Program-made: the position numbers and the translations under genes | Source: PALSA-1004 sp947474275 | Lineage (GTDB): Bacteria > Pseudomonadota > Gammaproteobacteria > Burkholderiales > SG8-41 | Length of the DNA: 64,000 nucleotides | NCBI GenBank assembly: GCA_947474275.1 | Contig: CANJHY010000001.1 | Coordinates: 1-64,000, forward strand | Direction of reading: 5' to 3' | Shown: piece by piece, positions 1 through 7,065 of the stretch | How positions within the stretch are numbered: position 1 is the first letter of the stretch | How the letters are laid out: every line of letters begins with the position of its first letter | The notes under the pieces: model-generated | Told to the model about the DNA's origin: nothing | Seen by the model: only the letters and a program-made list of their open reading frames with translations | Databases searched by the model: none

Positions 1-12
1 AAAAAGAAATAG
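1..12 (+). other. possible 3' end of an upstream gene
   Basis: The first twelve bases read Lys-Lys-Lys-stop in frame 1. They would be the last codons of a gene that begins before the window. It may belong to the same operon as the CoA-transferase gene about 100 bases downstream, but four codons cannot identify it. An oxalyl-CoA decarboxylase or a second CoA-transferase would be natural partners; that is only a guess. Confidence 0.25.
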
Positions 13-116
13 CGCTTCGAGCGGACGCGAGAAGCGCGCCGCTCAAGCTGCCGCGAGTACGAGCGGACTTGCTGCCGCTCATCTCGCGGCGAGAAACGAT
101 AACGAGTGAGGATCTA

Positions 117-1385
117 ATGGAAGCATTGAAAGGTGTTCGAATTCTGGATATGACGCATGTCCAGGCTGGGCCAACCTGCTCGCAGCTGCTCGCGTGGATG
201 GGCGCCGACGTCATCAAGTTCGAGAACCCGGTCGGCGACGCGACGCGCGGCCAGTTGCGCGACGTGCCCAAGGCCGACAGCCTTTACTTCACGATGTTGA
301 ACTGCAACAAGCGCTCGATCACCGTGAACATGAAAAGCGCCGAAGGCAAGCAGGTGTTCGTCGATCTGCTGAAGAAATGCGACATCATCATGGAAAACTT
401 CGGTCCCGGCGTGCTCGACCGCTTCGGTTTCACGTGGGAAAAGATCCACGAGATCAACCCGAAGATCGTGATGGGATCGATCAAGGGTTTCGGCTCCACC
501 GGCCCGTATTCCGATTTCAAGGCTTACGAAAACGTGGCGCAGGCGATGGGCGGCGCGATGAGCACCACCGGCGTTCCGGATGGCCCGCCGTTTGTCACCG
601 GCGCGCAAATCGGGGACTCGGGCACCGGCCTGCATCTCGCGATCGGCCTGCTCGCGGCGTTGCGGCAGGCGGAAAAAACGGGACAGGGGCAGTACGTCGA
701 AGTGGCAATGATGGACGGTGTGATGAACCTGTGCCGCGTCAAGTTCCGCGACCACCAGCGGCTCAACCACGGCGGGCTGTCAGAGTATTCGGTGCCGACT
801 TATCAGAATATGGGCGACGTGCCGCGCGCCGGTAATGACTCTGGTGGCGGGCAGCTTGGCAACGCCATCCACTGCAAGCCGCACGGCCCCAATGACTGGC
901 TCTACGTCGTGGTGCAGGAAGCCGTCTGGGACGGCCTCGCGAAGCGTATCGGCCCGGACGTCGGCATGCCCGACATGGCGGCAAATCCGCAGCTTGCCAC
1001 CATCAGCGAGCGGCGCAAGAACCAGCAGCTGATGTGGACGCTGATCAACAAGTTCGCTGAGAATTACACCAAGCGCGAACTGATGGCGATCCTGAATCCA
1101 CTGGATGTGCCCTGCGGCCCGATCATGAGCACCACCGACCTCGCCAATGACGAGCACGTGCGTGGCCGCGACATGTGGGTCGAACTCGACCATCCCCAGC
1201 GCGGCAAGTGGTTCAATGTCGGCATGCCGATCAAGTTGTCGGCGTCGCCCGCGGTGATCAAACGCTCACCGACGCTCGGCGAGCACACCGACGAGATTCT
1301 CAAAGAGGTGCTCGGTCTGAGCGATGCCGAGATTGCAACCAAAAAACAGGCCGGCGCTTTTTCGATGCCGCCGAAAACGAAATAA
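117..1385 (+). CDS. frc: formyl-CoA:oxalate CoA-transferase (class III CoA-transferase)
   Basis: Cytoplasmic class III (CaiB/BaiF) CoA-transferase that moves CoA from formyl-CoA to oxalate, giving oxalyl-CoA for decarboxylation. The 422-residue product matches Frc length (about 416-428). It starts with the family opening MEALKGVRILDMTHVQAGPT. It has the QIGDSGTGLHL motif, whose Asp (about residue 167) corresponds to the catalytic Asp that forms the aspartyl-CoA anhydride, and the glycine-rich loop NDSGGGQLGNAIH near residue 240 that covers the active site. I chose the ATG at 117 because GAGTGAGGA lies just upstream and the family N-terminus begins there; an in-frame start at 69 would add 16 unconserved residues. 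The next gene follows after 10 bases, so the two are probably co-transcribed. Other family III CoA-transferases act on different acyl groups, so the substrate is inferred from motif similarity. Confidence 0.85.
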   Translation: MEALKGVRILDMTHVQAGPTCSQLLAWMGADVIKFENPVGDATRGQLRDVPKADSLYFTMLNCNKRSITVNMKSAEGKQVFVDLLKKCDIIMENFGPGVLDRFGFTWEKIHEINPKIVMGSIKGFGSTGPYSDFKAYENVAQAMGGAMSTTGVPDGPPFVTGAQIGDSGTGLHLAIGLLAALRQAEKTGQGQYVEVAMMDGVMNLCRVKFRDHQRLNHGGLSEYSVPTYQNMGDVPRAGNDSGGGQLGNAIHCKPHGPNDWLYVVVQEAVWDGLAKRIGPDVGMPDMAANPQLATISERRKNQQLMWTLINKFAENYTKRELMAILNPLDVPCGPIMSTTDLANDEHVRGRDMWVELDHPQRGKWFNVGMPIKLSASPAVIKRSPTLGEHTDEILKEVLGLSDAEIATKKQAGAFSMPPKTK

Positions 1386-1395
1386 CGGAGGCACC

Positions 1396-2328
1396 ATGAA
1401 AATCGCGATCATCGGACAGCAGGACTTCGGAAAAGCAGTATTGGAGGCATTTCTCGCGCGCGGCGACACGGTTGCAGCCGTGTTTTGCGCGCCCGAGAAG
1501 GAAGGCGCGCGGCCCGACGTATTGCGCGTGGCGGCGCAGGAAAAAGGCATCACGGTCCACCAGTTCAAATCGCTGCGCGCACCCGAAGCGGCGCAGGCGA
1601 TGAAAGAGGCCGACGTCGAAATCGGCATCATGGCCTTCGTGCTGCAATTTGCGCCGCAGGAATTCGTCAATATTCCGCGCCACGGCACCATCCAGTACCA
1701 CCCCTCGTTGCTGCCCAAGTTCCGCGGCCCCAGTTCGATCAACTGGCCGATCATTAAAGGCGAAACCGAGACAGGATTGACTATATTTCGTCCGTCGGAC
1801 GGTCTCGACGAGGGCGCCGTCGTCCTGCAGAAAAAGACGCCGGTCAGCGCGGACGATACTCTGGGCACGGTGTATTTCGACCGCTTGTTCCCGCAGGGCG
1901 TGAGCGCAATGGTGGAAGCGGCGGATCTGGTCGTCGCCGGCAAGCACCAGGAAATCGTGCAGGACGAGGCGCAGGCGAGTTACGAAGGCTGGTGCCGCGG
2001 TGCCGAGGCGAAAATAGACTGGGCCAAGCCCATCGACCACGTCTACAACCTGATACGCGGCTGCAATCCCGCGCCGGGCGCATGGACGACGCACAACGGC
2101 AAAAAGTTACATATATTTGACGCCCGCAAGCTGGTCTTCCGGCGCTTTGCGGACGTTGCCGGCAAGCTAGGCGAGATCACCGACGTGACGGCGCAAAGCT
2201 TCAAGGTCACCGCCCAAGGCGGCATGGTCGAGGTGCTCAAGGCGCGTTTCGAGGACGGCAAGAAGCTGGCGGGCGGCGAGGTTGCGCAGACGGGCGGGCT
2301 GCAGGCGGGAAGCATGCTTGGCAGCTGA
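1396..2328 (+). CDS. formyltransferase related to the 10-formyl-THF dehydrogenase hydrolase domain
   Basis: A 310-residue two-domain formyltransferase. The N-terminal Rossmann-like part starts MKIAIIGQQDFGKAVLEAF. The folate-binding core has the signature IQYHPSLLPKFRG followed by SINWPIIKG, and the GLDEGAVVLQ segment carrying the conserved Asp. The C-terminal OB-like domain begins near residue 205 (KIDWAKPIDHVYNLIRG). The YHPSLLP/INW pattern and the PGAWT motif look more like the N-terminal hydrolase domain of 10-formyltetrahydrofolate dehydrogenase than methionyl-tRNA formyltransferase, which normally has N-x-H-x-SLLP. It probably transfers or hydrolyses the formyl group of 10-formyl-THF. 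GGAG precedes the ATG by five bases, and the gene sits 10 bases after frc, linking formyl-CoA/oxalate and folate one-carbon metabolism. The exact reaction is not certain. Confidence 0.75.
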   Translation: MKIAIIGQQDFGKAVLEAFLARGDTVAAVFCAPEKEGARPDVLRVAAQEKGITVHQFKSLRAPEAAQAMKEADVEIGIMAFVLQFAPQEFVNIPRHGTIQYHPSLLPKFRGPSSINWPIIKGETETGLTIFRPSDGLDEGAVVLQKKTPVSADDTLGTVYFDRLFPQGVSAMVEAADLVVAGKHQEIVQDEAQASYEGWCRGAEAKIDWAKPIDHVYNLIRGCNPAPGAWTTHNGKKLHIFDARKLVFRRFADVAGKLGEITDVTAQSFKVTAQGGMVEVLKARFEDGKKLAGGEVAQTGGLQAGSMLGS

Positions 2329-2350
2329 AGCCAGCTCAAATTTGTTGCGT

Positions 2351-2380
2351 GAAAAGGCCACCCAAGCGGTGGCCTTTTTG
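2351..2380 (+). terminator. Rho-independent terminator after the frc operon
   Basis: A 10-bp stem, AAAGGCCACC paired with GGTGGCCTTT around a CAAGC loop, runs into a T-rich tail. It lies about 25 bases after the formyltransferase stop codon and closes the two-gene operon. Confidence 0.85.
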
Positions 2381-2539
2381 TTGGTACTTGCCCTGTCGAG
2401 GGCATTGTTGCAAGTGCTTACTAACGTTAGAACGGATGCCGGGCTTATCCCCGGCACAGGCATTGCTTGTGTAACTACGCTTTGGGCAAGCAAAATGTGC
2501 TTTATCGCAAGGGTGGAATCAGGGGGGATATCGCGGGTT

Positions 2540-2569
2540 TTGGCACACTTATGAAAAAAATCATATACT
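2540..2569 (+). promoter_or_regulatory. sigma-70-type promoter candidate for the kinase island
   Basis: TTGGCA at 2540-2545 and TATACT at 2564-2569 are separated by 18 bases, about 78 bases upstream of the CHASE2-kinase start. The AT-rich stretch is unusual in this GC-rich window. The rest of the 318-base gap between 2329 and 2646 holds the terminator at 2351 and no convincing gene. Confidence 0.45.
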
Positions 2570-2646
2570 TGTCAGCAAATACCGTAAACTGATTCAGTCT
2601 TCGTCGTTAACCCATTAGAATAAAAATATAAAAAATAGGAATTGGG

Positions 2647-3624
2647 ATGAAAAACTTGTCCTTTTGGAAGTCGGATTGGTTTCTCGGATTGGTGGTTACG
2701 CTGGTGCTGTTCATCGCATCCGGCGGCGACCTGATCCAGAGCCTGGAGCGCAAAGCGTACGACCTCGGGGTGAGGTCGGCGTCGCGCGCGCCTTCCGATC
2801 GCATTGCGGTCATCGCGATCGACGATCAGAGCATTGCGAACATCGGTCGCTGGCCGTGGCCGCGCGACGTGCACGCCAAAATGACCGACATTCTGTCCAA
2901 CGCCAACGCCAGCGCGAAGACGATAGGCTATACGGCATTTTTTTTCGAGCCCCAGGTTGATGCGGGGCTCGCGTACATCAACAAGTTGAACGAGGTGTAT
3001 GGCGCGTCGAAGTTCAAGGGTTCCCACGATCCCGACGCCGAGAAGCTCGAGGCCCTGCTCGCGGAAGCGTCCGGCGCCCTCAATACCGACCAGCGGCTGG
3101 CCGAGAGTTTCAAGAAGGCGAACAACGTGCTGCTGCCGATGGTGTTCCAGCAGTTTCCCTTTGAGCCGCAGGGCAATCCCGACAAGCCGCTGCCGGACAA
3201 TATCGCGGCGAACGGGATACTCATCAAGGACAAGAACGCCGATGTCCTGCCGCCGCCCGGCATCAATCCCGCATACCCGATCCCTGAACTGACCGCCAGC
3301 GCAGTAGGCATAGGCCACCTGAACGCGCAGCAGGATGTTGATGGCGCAACGCGCACCGAGCCCCTGATCGTGCGCTATTACGACCGGTTTTTCCCGTCGC
3401 TGTCGATGATGCTGGTGGCGAAGTATCTGAACCTGCAGGTTACCGACATCCAGGCCAAGCCGGGCGAAGACGTGCGCATCGGCAAGCTGCGCGTAGGCAC
3501 CGACCCCGAACTGCGGATGTATACGTTTTTTTACAGCGACTCCGGCGACAAGCGCGCGTTCCCGATCGATTCATTCTTCGACGTCTACACCGGCAAGATT
3601 CCGGCGTCCAAGTACCAGGACTAG
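2647..3624 (+). CDS. CHASE2 sensor domain, N-terminal part of an interrupted CHASE2-Ser/Thr kinase
   Basis: This 325-residue product has a short N-terminal membrane segment (WFLGLVVTLVLFIASGG, about residues 12-28) and then an extracytoplasmic CHASE2 domain (DLIQSLERKAYDLGVR, IAVIAIDDQSI, RWPWPRDVHAKM). The frame stops at TAG (3622-3624) inside the last conserved CHASE2 block. The same frame then continues unbroken with IVLIGATATGLG to the end of a kinase at 5214. In the paralogous CHASE2 cyclase of this window the matching block reads KIVLVGTTASGL, so the amber codon stands where Lys is expected; AAG to TAG is a single change. As written, the fragment ends before the transmembrane helices that would couple it to the kinase. 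It could be a recent pseudogene, a sequencing error or a readthrough site. Confidence 0.75.
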   Translation: MKNLSFWKSDWFLGLVVTLVLFIASGGDLIQSLERKAYDLGVRSASRAPSDRIAVIAIDDQSIANIGRWPWPRDVHAKMTDILSNANASAKTIGYTAFFFEPQVDAGLAYINKLNEVYGASKFKGSHDPDAEKLEALLAEASGALNTDQRLAESFKKANNVLLPMVFQQFPFEPQGNPDKPLPDNIAANGILIKDKNADVLPPPGINPAYPIPELTASAVGIGHLNAQQDVDGATRTEPLIVRYYDRFFPSLSMMLVAKYLNLQVTDIQAKPGEDVRIGKLRVGTDPELRMYTFFYSDSGDKRAFPIDSFFDVYTGKIPASKYQD

Positions 3625-3630
3625 ATTGTA

Positions 3631-5214
3631 TTGATCGGCGCCACCGCCACCGGGCTCGGCATTTCTCAGGTGACGCCGGTCGCGCCGCGCATGGCGCCGG
3701 TGGAGACCCTCGCGCATTCGGTGTCGAGCATCATGAAGGAAGATTTTTTCATCGCACCGACGTGGGGCATATGGGTTGAGAAGCTGGTGTTCCTGCTGGT
3801 GGCGGCCTACCTGATCGCGCTGCTGCCGCGGTTGAAGGCGGGGATGGGGGCGATTTGCACGGCATCGTTGTTCGTCATCCTGCTGGTTGCGCATTTCGTG
3901 CTGATGGGAACGCAACTGATGTGGATCCAGCTGATGGCGGCGGTGACGCTGCTCCTGATAGGCCATCTCGCGCTGACCACCAAACGTTTTCTTGTTACCG
4001 AAAGCAGCAAGGCGCGCTCGGATGTTGATCTTGCCCAAAGCCACCGCATGCTGGGTCTCGGCTACCAGGGGCAGGGTCAGCTCGATATGGCGTTCGACTA
4101 TTTCCGCAAGCTGCCGGCTGACGATTCCGTGCTCGATCTGATATACAACCTTGCACTTGACTACGAGCGCAAGCGCCAGTTCAACAAGGCGGAAAACGCG
4201 TTCAAATATATCGCCGAGAAAAACCCGAAGTTCAAGGACATCGCGGAGCGCGTTGGGCGCGCCAAAGCGATGTCCGAGACGGTCATACTCGGCGGCGCCG
4301 GCGGACATCCTGGCGGCACCGTGATCCTGCCGGGCGGCGGCGTCGAGAAGCCGATGCTGGGCCGCTACCAGGTCGAGAAAGAACTCGGCAAGGGCGCGAT
4401 GGGCGTGGTTTATCTCGGCAAGGACCCGAAAATCGGGCGCGTGGTGGCGATCAAGACCATGGCGTTGTCGCAGGAGTTTGATGCCGACGAACTGCAGGAC
4501 GTAAAAGACCGTTTCTTCCGCGAAGCGGAGACTGCCGGCCGCCTCAATCACCCGCATATCGTGACGATATTCGATGCCGGTGAAGAGCACGATCTCGCCT
4601 ACATCGCCATGGAATTCCTGAAGGGCAAGGATCTTACGCCGTTCATCAAGCCGGACGTTCTGCTGCCGTTGCCGAAGGTCATGAGCATCATCGCACGGGT
4701 CGCCGAGGCGTTGTCGTACGCCCACACCAACAACGTCGTGCACCGCGACATCAAGCCCGCGAACATCATGTACGAGCTCGAGAGCGATACTGTCAAAGTC
4801 ACCGACTTCGGCATCGCGCGCATCACGGATTCATCCAAGACCAAGACCGGCATGGCCCTCGGCACGCCGAGCTACATGTCGCCCGAGCAGCTGTCGGGCA
4901 AGAAAATCCAGGGCAGTTCGGATTTGTTCTCACTCGGCGTGACTCTCTACCAGATGACCTGCGGCTATCTGCCGTTTCAGGGCGATTCGATGGCGCAACT
5001 GATGTTCAAAATCGCCAACGAACCGCACGTCGATATTCTGACGCGCAACCCGGCGCTGCTGCCGTGTCTGGTTGAAATCATCAACAAGGCACTCGCCAAG
5101 CAGCCCGAAGACCGCTACCAGACTGGCGATGAATTCGCGCAGGTGATCAGGGCGTGCATGGCGGAAGGCGGCGACGCGGCGGTGAAATCCGACGTCGTCG
5201 ACATCGGAATCTAA
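3631..5214 (+). CDS. membrane Ser/Thr protein kinase, C-terminal part of an interrupted CHASE2-kinase
   Basis: A Hanks-type kinase in the same frame as the CHASE2 fragment and separated from it only by the amber codon at 3622. If translated separately it could start at TTG 3631 or ATG 3691, neither with a good ribosome site. It begins with the end of CHASE2, then three membrane helices (about residues 50-120), a TPR-like linker (about 140-220) and a kinase domain from about 243. The glycine loop GKGAMG, VAIK lysine (about K275), HRDIKPAN (about 371-378), DFG (about 392) and SPE motif are all present, so the catalytic core looks intact. The joined gene would encode about 855 residues, the usual length for CHASE2-STPK receptors. 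The PP2C phosphatase starts five bases after its stop, and an FHA protein follows. Confidence 0.8.
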   Translation: MIGATATGLGISQVTPVAPRMAPVETLAHSVSSIMKEDFFIAPTWGIWVEKLVFLLVAAYLIALLPRLKAGMGAICTASLFVILLVAHFVLMGTQLMWIQLMAAVTLLLIGHLALTTKRFLVTESSKARSDVDLAQSHRMLGLGYQGQGQLDMAFDYFRKLPADDSVLDLIYNLALDYERKRQFNKAENAFKYIAEKNPKFKDIAERVGRAKAMSETVILGGAGGHPGGTVILPGGGVEKPMLGRYQVEKELGKGAMGVVYLGKDPKIGRVVAIKTMALSQEFDADELQDVKDRFFREAETAGRLNHPHIVTIFDAGEEHDLAYIAMEFLKGKDLTPFIKPDVLLPLPKVMSIIARVAEALSYAHTNNVVHRDIKPANIMYELESDTVKVTDFGIARITDSSKTKTGMALGTPSYMSPEQLSGKKIQGSSDLFSLGVTLYQMTCGYLPFQGDSMAQLMFKIANEPHVDILTRNPALLPCLVEIINKALAKQPEDRYQTGDEFAQVIRACMAEGGDAAVKSDVVDIGI

Positions 5215-5219
5215 CGATC

Positions 5220-6047
5220 ATGATAGTCAATCTCGGCACCGCACTCGAAGTCGTCACCGCCACCGATCCGGGCATGGTGCGCTCGCATAACGAAGACAGC
5301 ATCGGCACCGACGCTGAAATCGGCCTCGCGGTGCTGGCTGACGGCATGGGCGGCTACAACGCCGGCGAGGTCGCCAGCGGCATCGCGGTCGCCATGCTCA
5401 GCACGGAAATGAAGCAGGCGCTCGAAAACCACGAGCCGCACGCGATCGATAGCACGGGCGAAACGCTCGCCGAGAAATTCGTGCGCGAGAATTCAGCCAA
5501 GGCAAACGCCGCGATTTACCAGACCGCCAAGAGCCAGCCGCAATATGCGGGCATGGGCACCACCCTCGTAGTGGCACTGTTCTTCGACAATCGCATGACG
5601 GTCGGCCATATCGGCGACTCGCGCCTCTACCGGCTGCGCGGCGACGCTTTCGAACAGGTGACGCGCGATCATTCGCTGTTGCAGGAACAAATCGACAGCG
5701 GCATGATTACGAAGGAACAGGCGCGCTACTCGCAGAACAAGAATCTGGTCACGCGCGCGGTCGGTATCGACCCGGAGGTCGAGACCGAAGTCCACACTTA
5801 CAGCGTCGAGCCCGGCGATATCTACCTGCTGTGCTCGGACGGTTTGAGCGACATGGTCCAGGATGAGGACATCCATTCGACCTTGAGTATGCTGCAATCG
5901 AATTTGCCGCTGGCGGCGACGCAGCTGGTGCAACTCGCCAATGACAGCGGCGGGCGCGACAATATATCGGTAATCCTGGTGCGGGTGATTGAGGATTTTG
6001 GAGTGCCCACGGGATGGTTAGCCAAATTCAAGGCGTGGTTTAGATAA
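5220..6047 (+). CDS. PP2C-family Ser/Thr protein phosphatase
   Basis: A 275-residue metal-dependent phosphatase (PPM/PP2C) that would reverse phosphorylation by the kinase encoded just upstream. All family motifs are visible: SHNED near residue 20 and ADGMGGYNAGE near residue 39 (metal-binding aspartates), GDSRLYRLR, LLCSDGLSDMV and GGRDNISVILVR. No membrane segment is seen, so it is probably cytoplasmic. The ATG at 5220 lies five bases after the kinase stop and gives the normal PP2C N-terminus; a longer in-frame form from 5154 would overlap the kinase and add no conserved sequence. Kinase-phosphatase pairing is common in bacterial STPK loci. Confidence 0.88.
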   Translation: MIVNLGTALEVVTATDPGMVRSHNEDSIGTDAEIGLAVLADGMGGYNAGEVASGIAVAMLSTEMKQALENHEPHAIDSTGETLAEKFVRENSAKANAAIYQTAKSQPQYAGMGTTLVVALFFDNRMTVGHIGDSRLYRLRGDAFEQVTRDHSLLQEQIDSGMITKEQARYSQNKNLVTRAVGIDPEVETEVHTYSVEPGDIYLLCSDGLSDMVQDEDIHSTLSMLQSNLPLAATQLVQLANDSGGRDNISVILVRVIEDFGVPTGWLAKFKAWFR

Positions 6048-6068
6048 TAAGGTTACAGGGATACTGCC

Positions 6069-6830
6069 ATGGCGAAGTTGATCATGAGTTTGGATAACGC
6101 GGTGATTCGGGAAGTTCCGCTCGATAAGGAGCGCTTCACTATCGGCCGCAAAGCGCACAACGACATCCAGATCGACAATCTGGCCGTCAGCGGCGAGCAC
6201 GCATTGATAGTGACCATCCTTAACGATTCGTTTCTCGAGGACCTGGGCAGCACCAATGGCACCCTGGTCAACGGCAACCCGGTCAAGAAACACATTCTGC
6301 AGACCAACGATGTGATCGAAATCGGCAAGTACAAGCTGAAGTTTGTCAGCGAAGCGCCGACTGGCGCGGCGTCGGTCGCCGATTTCGAGAAAACCATGGT
6401 GCTCCGCGCGCCGATAGGCAAAATGAATCCGCCGGGTCCGGGCGGCGGCAGTTTTGGTGATACCCAGATCAGCCCTACGGCAACGCAAATGACCACTCAA
6501 AGCCAGCCTTCGCCGGCAAACACGGCAGCTGCTGTCGCTGCTGCCGCTGTCAAGGCGCCGGAAAAACTCGCGGCCATCCAGATTTTGACCGGCCCGTCGG
6601 CGGGTAAGGAACTCGAGCTGACCAAGAACCTGACGACGCTGGGCAAGCCGGGCGTGCAGGTGGCGGTGATTACGCGCCGTCCGCATGGTTACTTCATTAC
6701 GCACGTCGAGGGCGCCAATTTCCCGGTCATTAACGGCAAGGTGCTTGATGCGCAGGCGCACCAGCTCAACGACCACGACGTGGTAGAGTTGGCGGGGGTA
6801 AAAATGGAGTTCTTTTTCAAGAACGGCTAG
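6069..6830 (+). CDS. FHA-domain phosphopeptide-binding protein
   Basis: A 253-residue soluble protein with an N-terminal FHA domain (about residues 1-100). The phosphothreonine-binding motifs are clear: FTIGRKAHNDIQIDNLAVSG followed by EHALI, and DLGSTNGTLVNG. A Pro/Ala/Thr-rich linker (about 120-165) contains possible phosphorylation sites such as TQMTTQ. A C-terminal region (about 170-253) looks like a second, degenerate FHA fold, with VINGKVLD and a DHDVVEL stretch but no intact GR or SxxH motif. Its position directly after a kinase and a PP2C phosphatase suggests it is the phospho-dependent adaptor or output of that pair. About 235 bases without a convincing gene separate it from the cyclase. 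Confidence 0.85.
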   Translation: MAKLIMSLDNAVIREVPLDKERFTIGRKAHNDIQIDNLAVSGEHALIVTILNDSFLEDLGSTNGTLVNGNPVKKHILQTNDVIEIGKYKLKFVSEAPTGAASVADFEKTMVLRAPIGKMNPPGPGGGSFGDTQISPTATQMTTQSQPSPANTAAAVAAAAVKAPEKLAAIQILTGPSAGKELELTKNLTTLGKPGVQVAVITRRPHGYFITHVEGANFPVINGKVLDAQAHQLNDHDVVELAGVKMEFFFKNG

Positions 6831-7065
6831 ATTGCGGCGCCTGTTCGGGCGCAGCCAGCGGGCCGTTTCTCCACCCACGACATTTCAGCGCCCGACCCAT
6901 GAGCCGATCGCTGGCGTCATGCGGCAACCTCGCCGCTGGGGCGCCACGACAAATACACGCAGCGCGCGGGGCGTCTGCCGCCAGCGCAAAGGACACAAGT
7001 TTTACTGCATTGGGGAGCGGTAGCGGCGCACACTTCCCCATACCGACGGCCGCATAGGAGGCGGG

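Noticed and set aside
3571..4743. 390-residue frame antisense to the kinase
   Set aside because: Composition is shadow-like and the sense strand carries intact kinase motifs.
6832..7023. 63-residue frame between the FHA and cyclase genes
   Set aside because: Arg-rich, no ribosome site and no recognisable family. The 235-base gap contains GC-rich hairpin-like sequence and otherwise nothing I can name.
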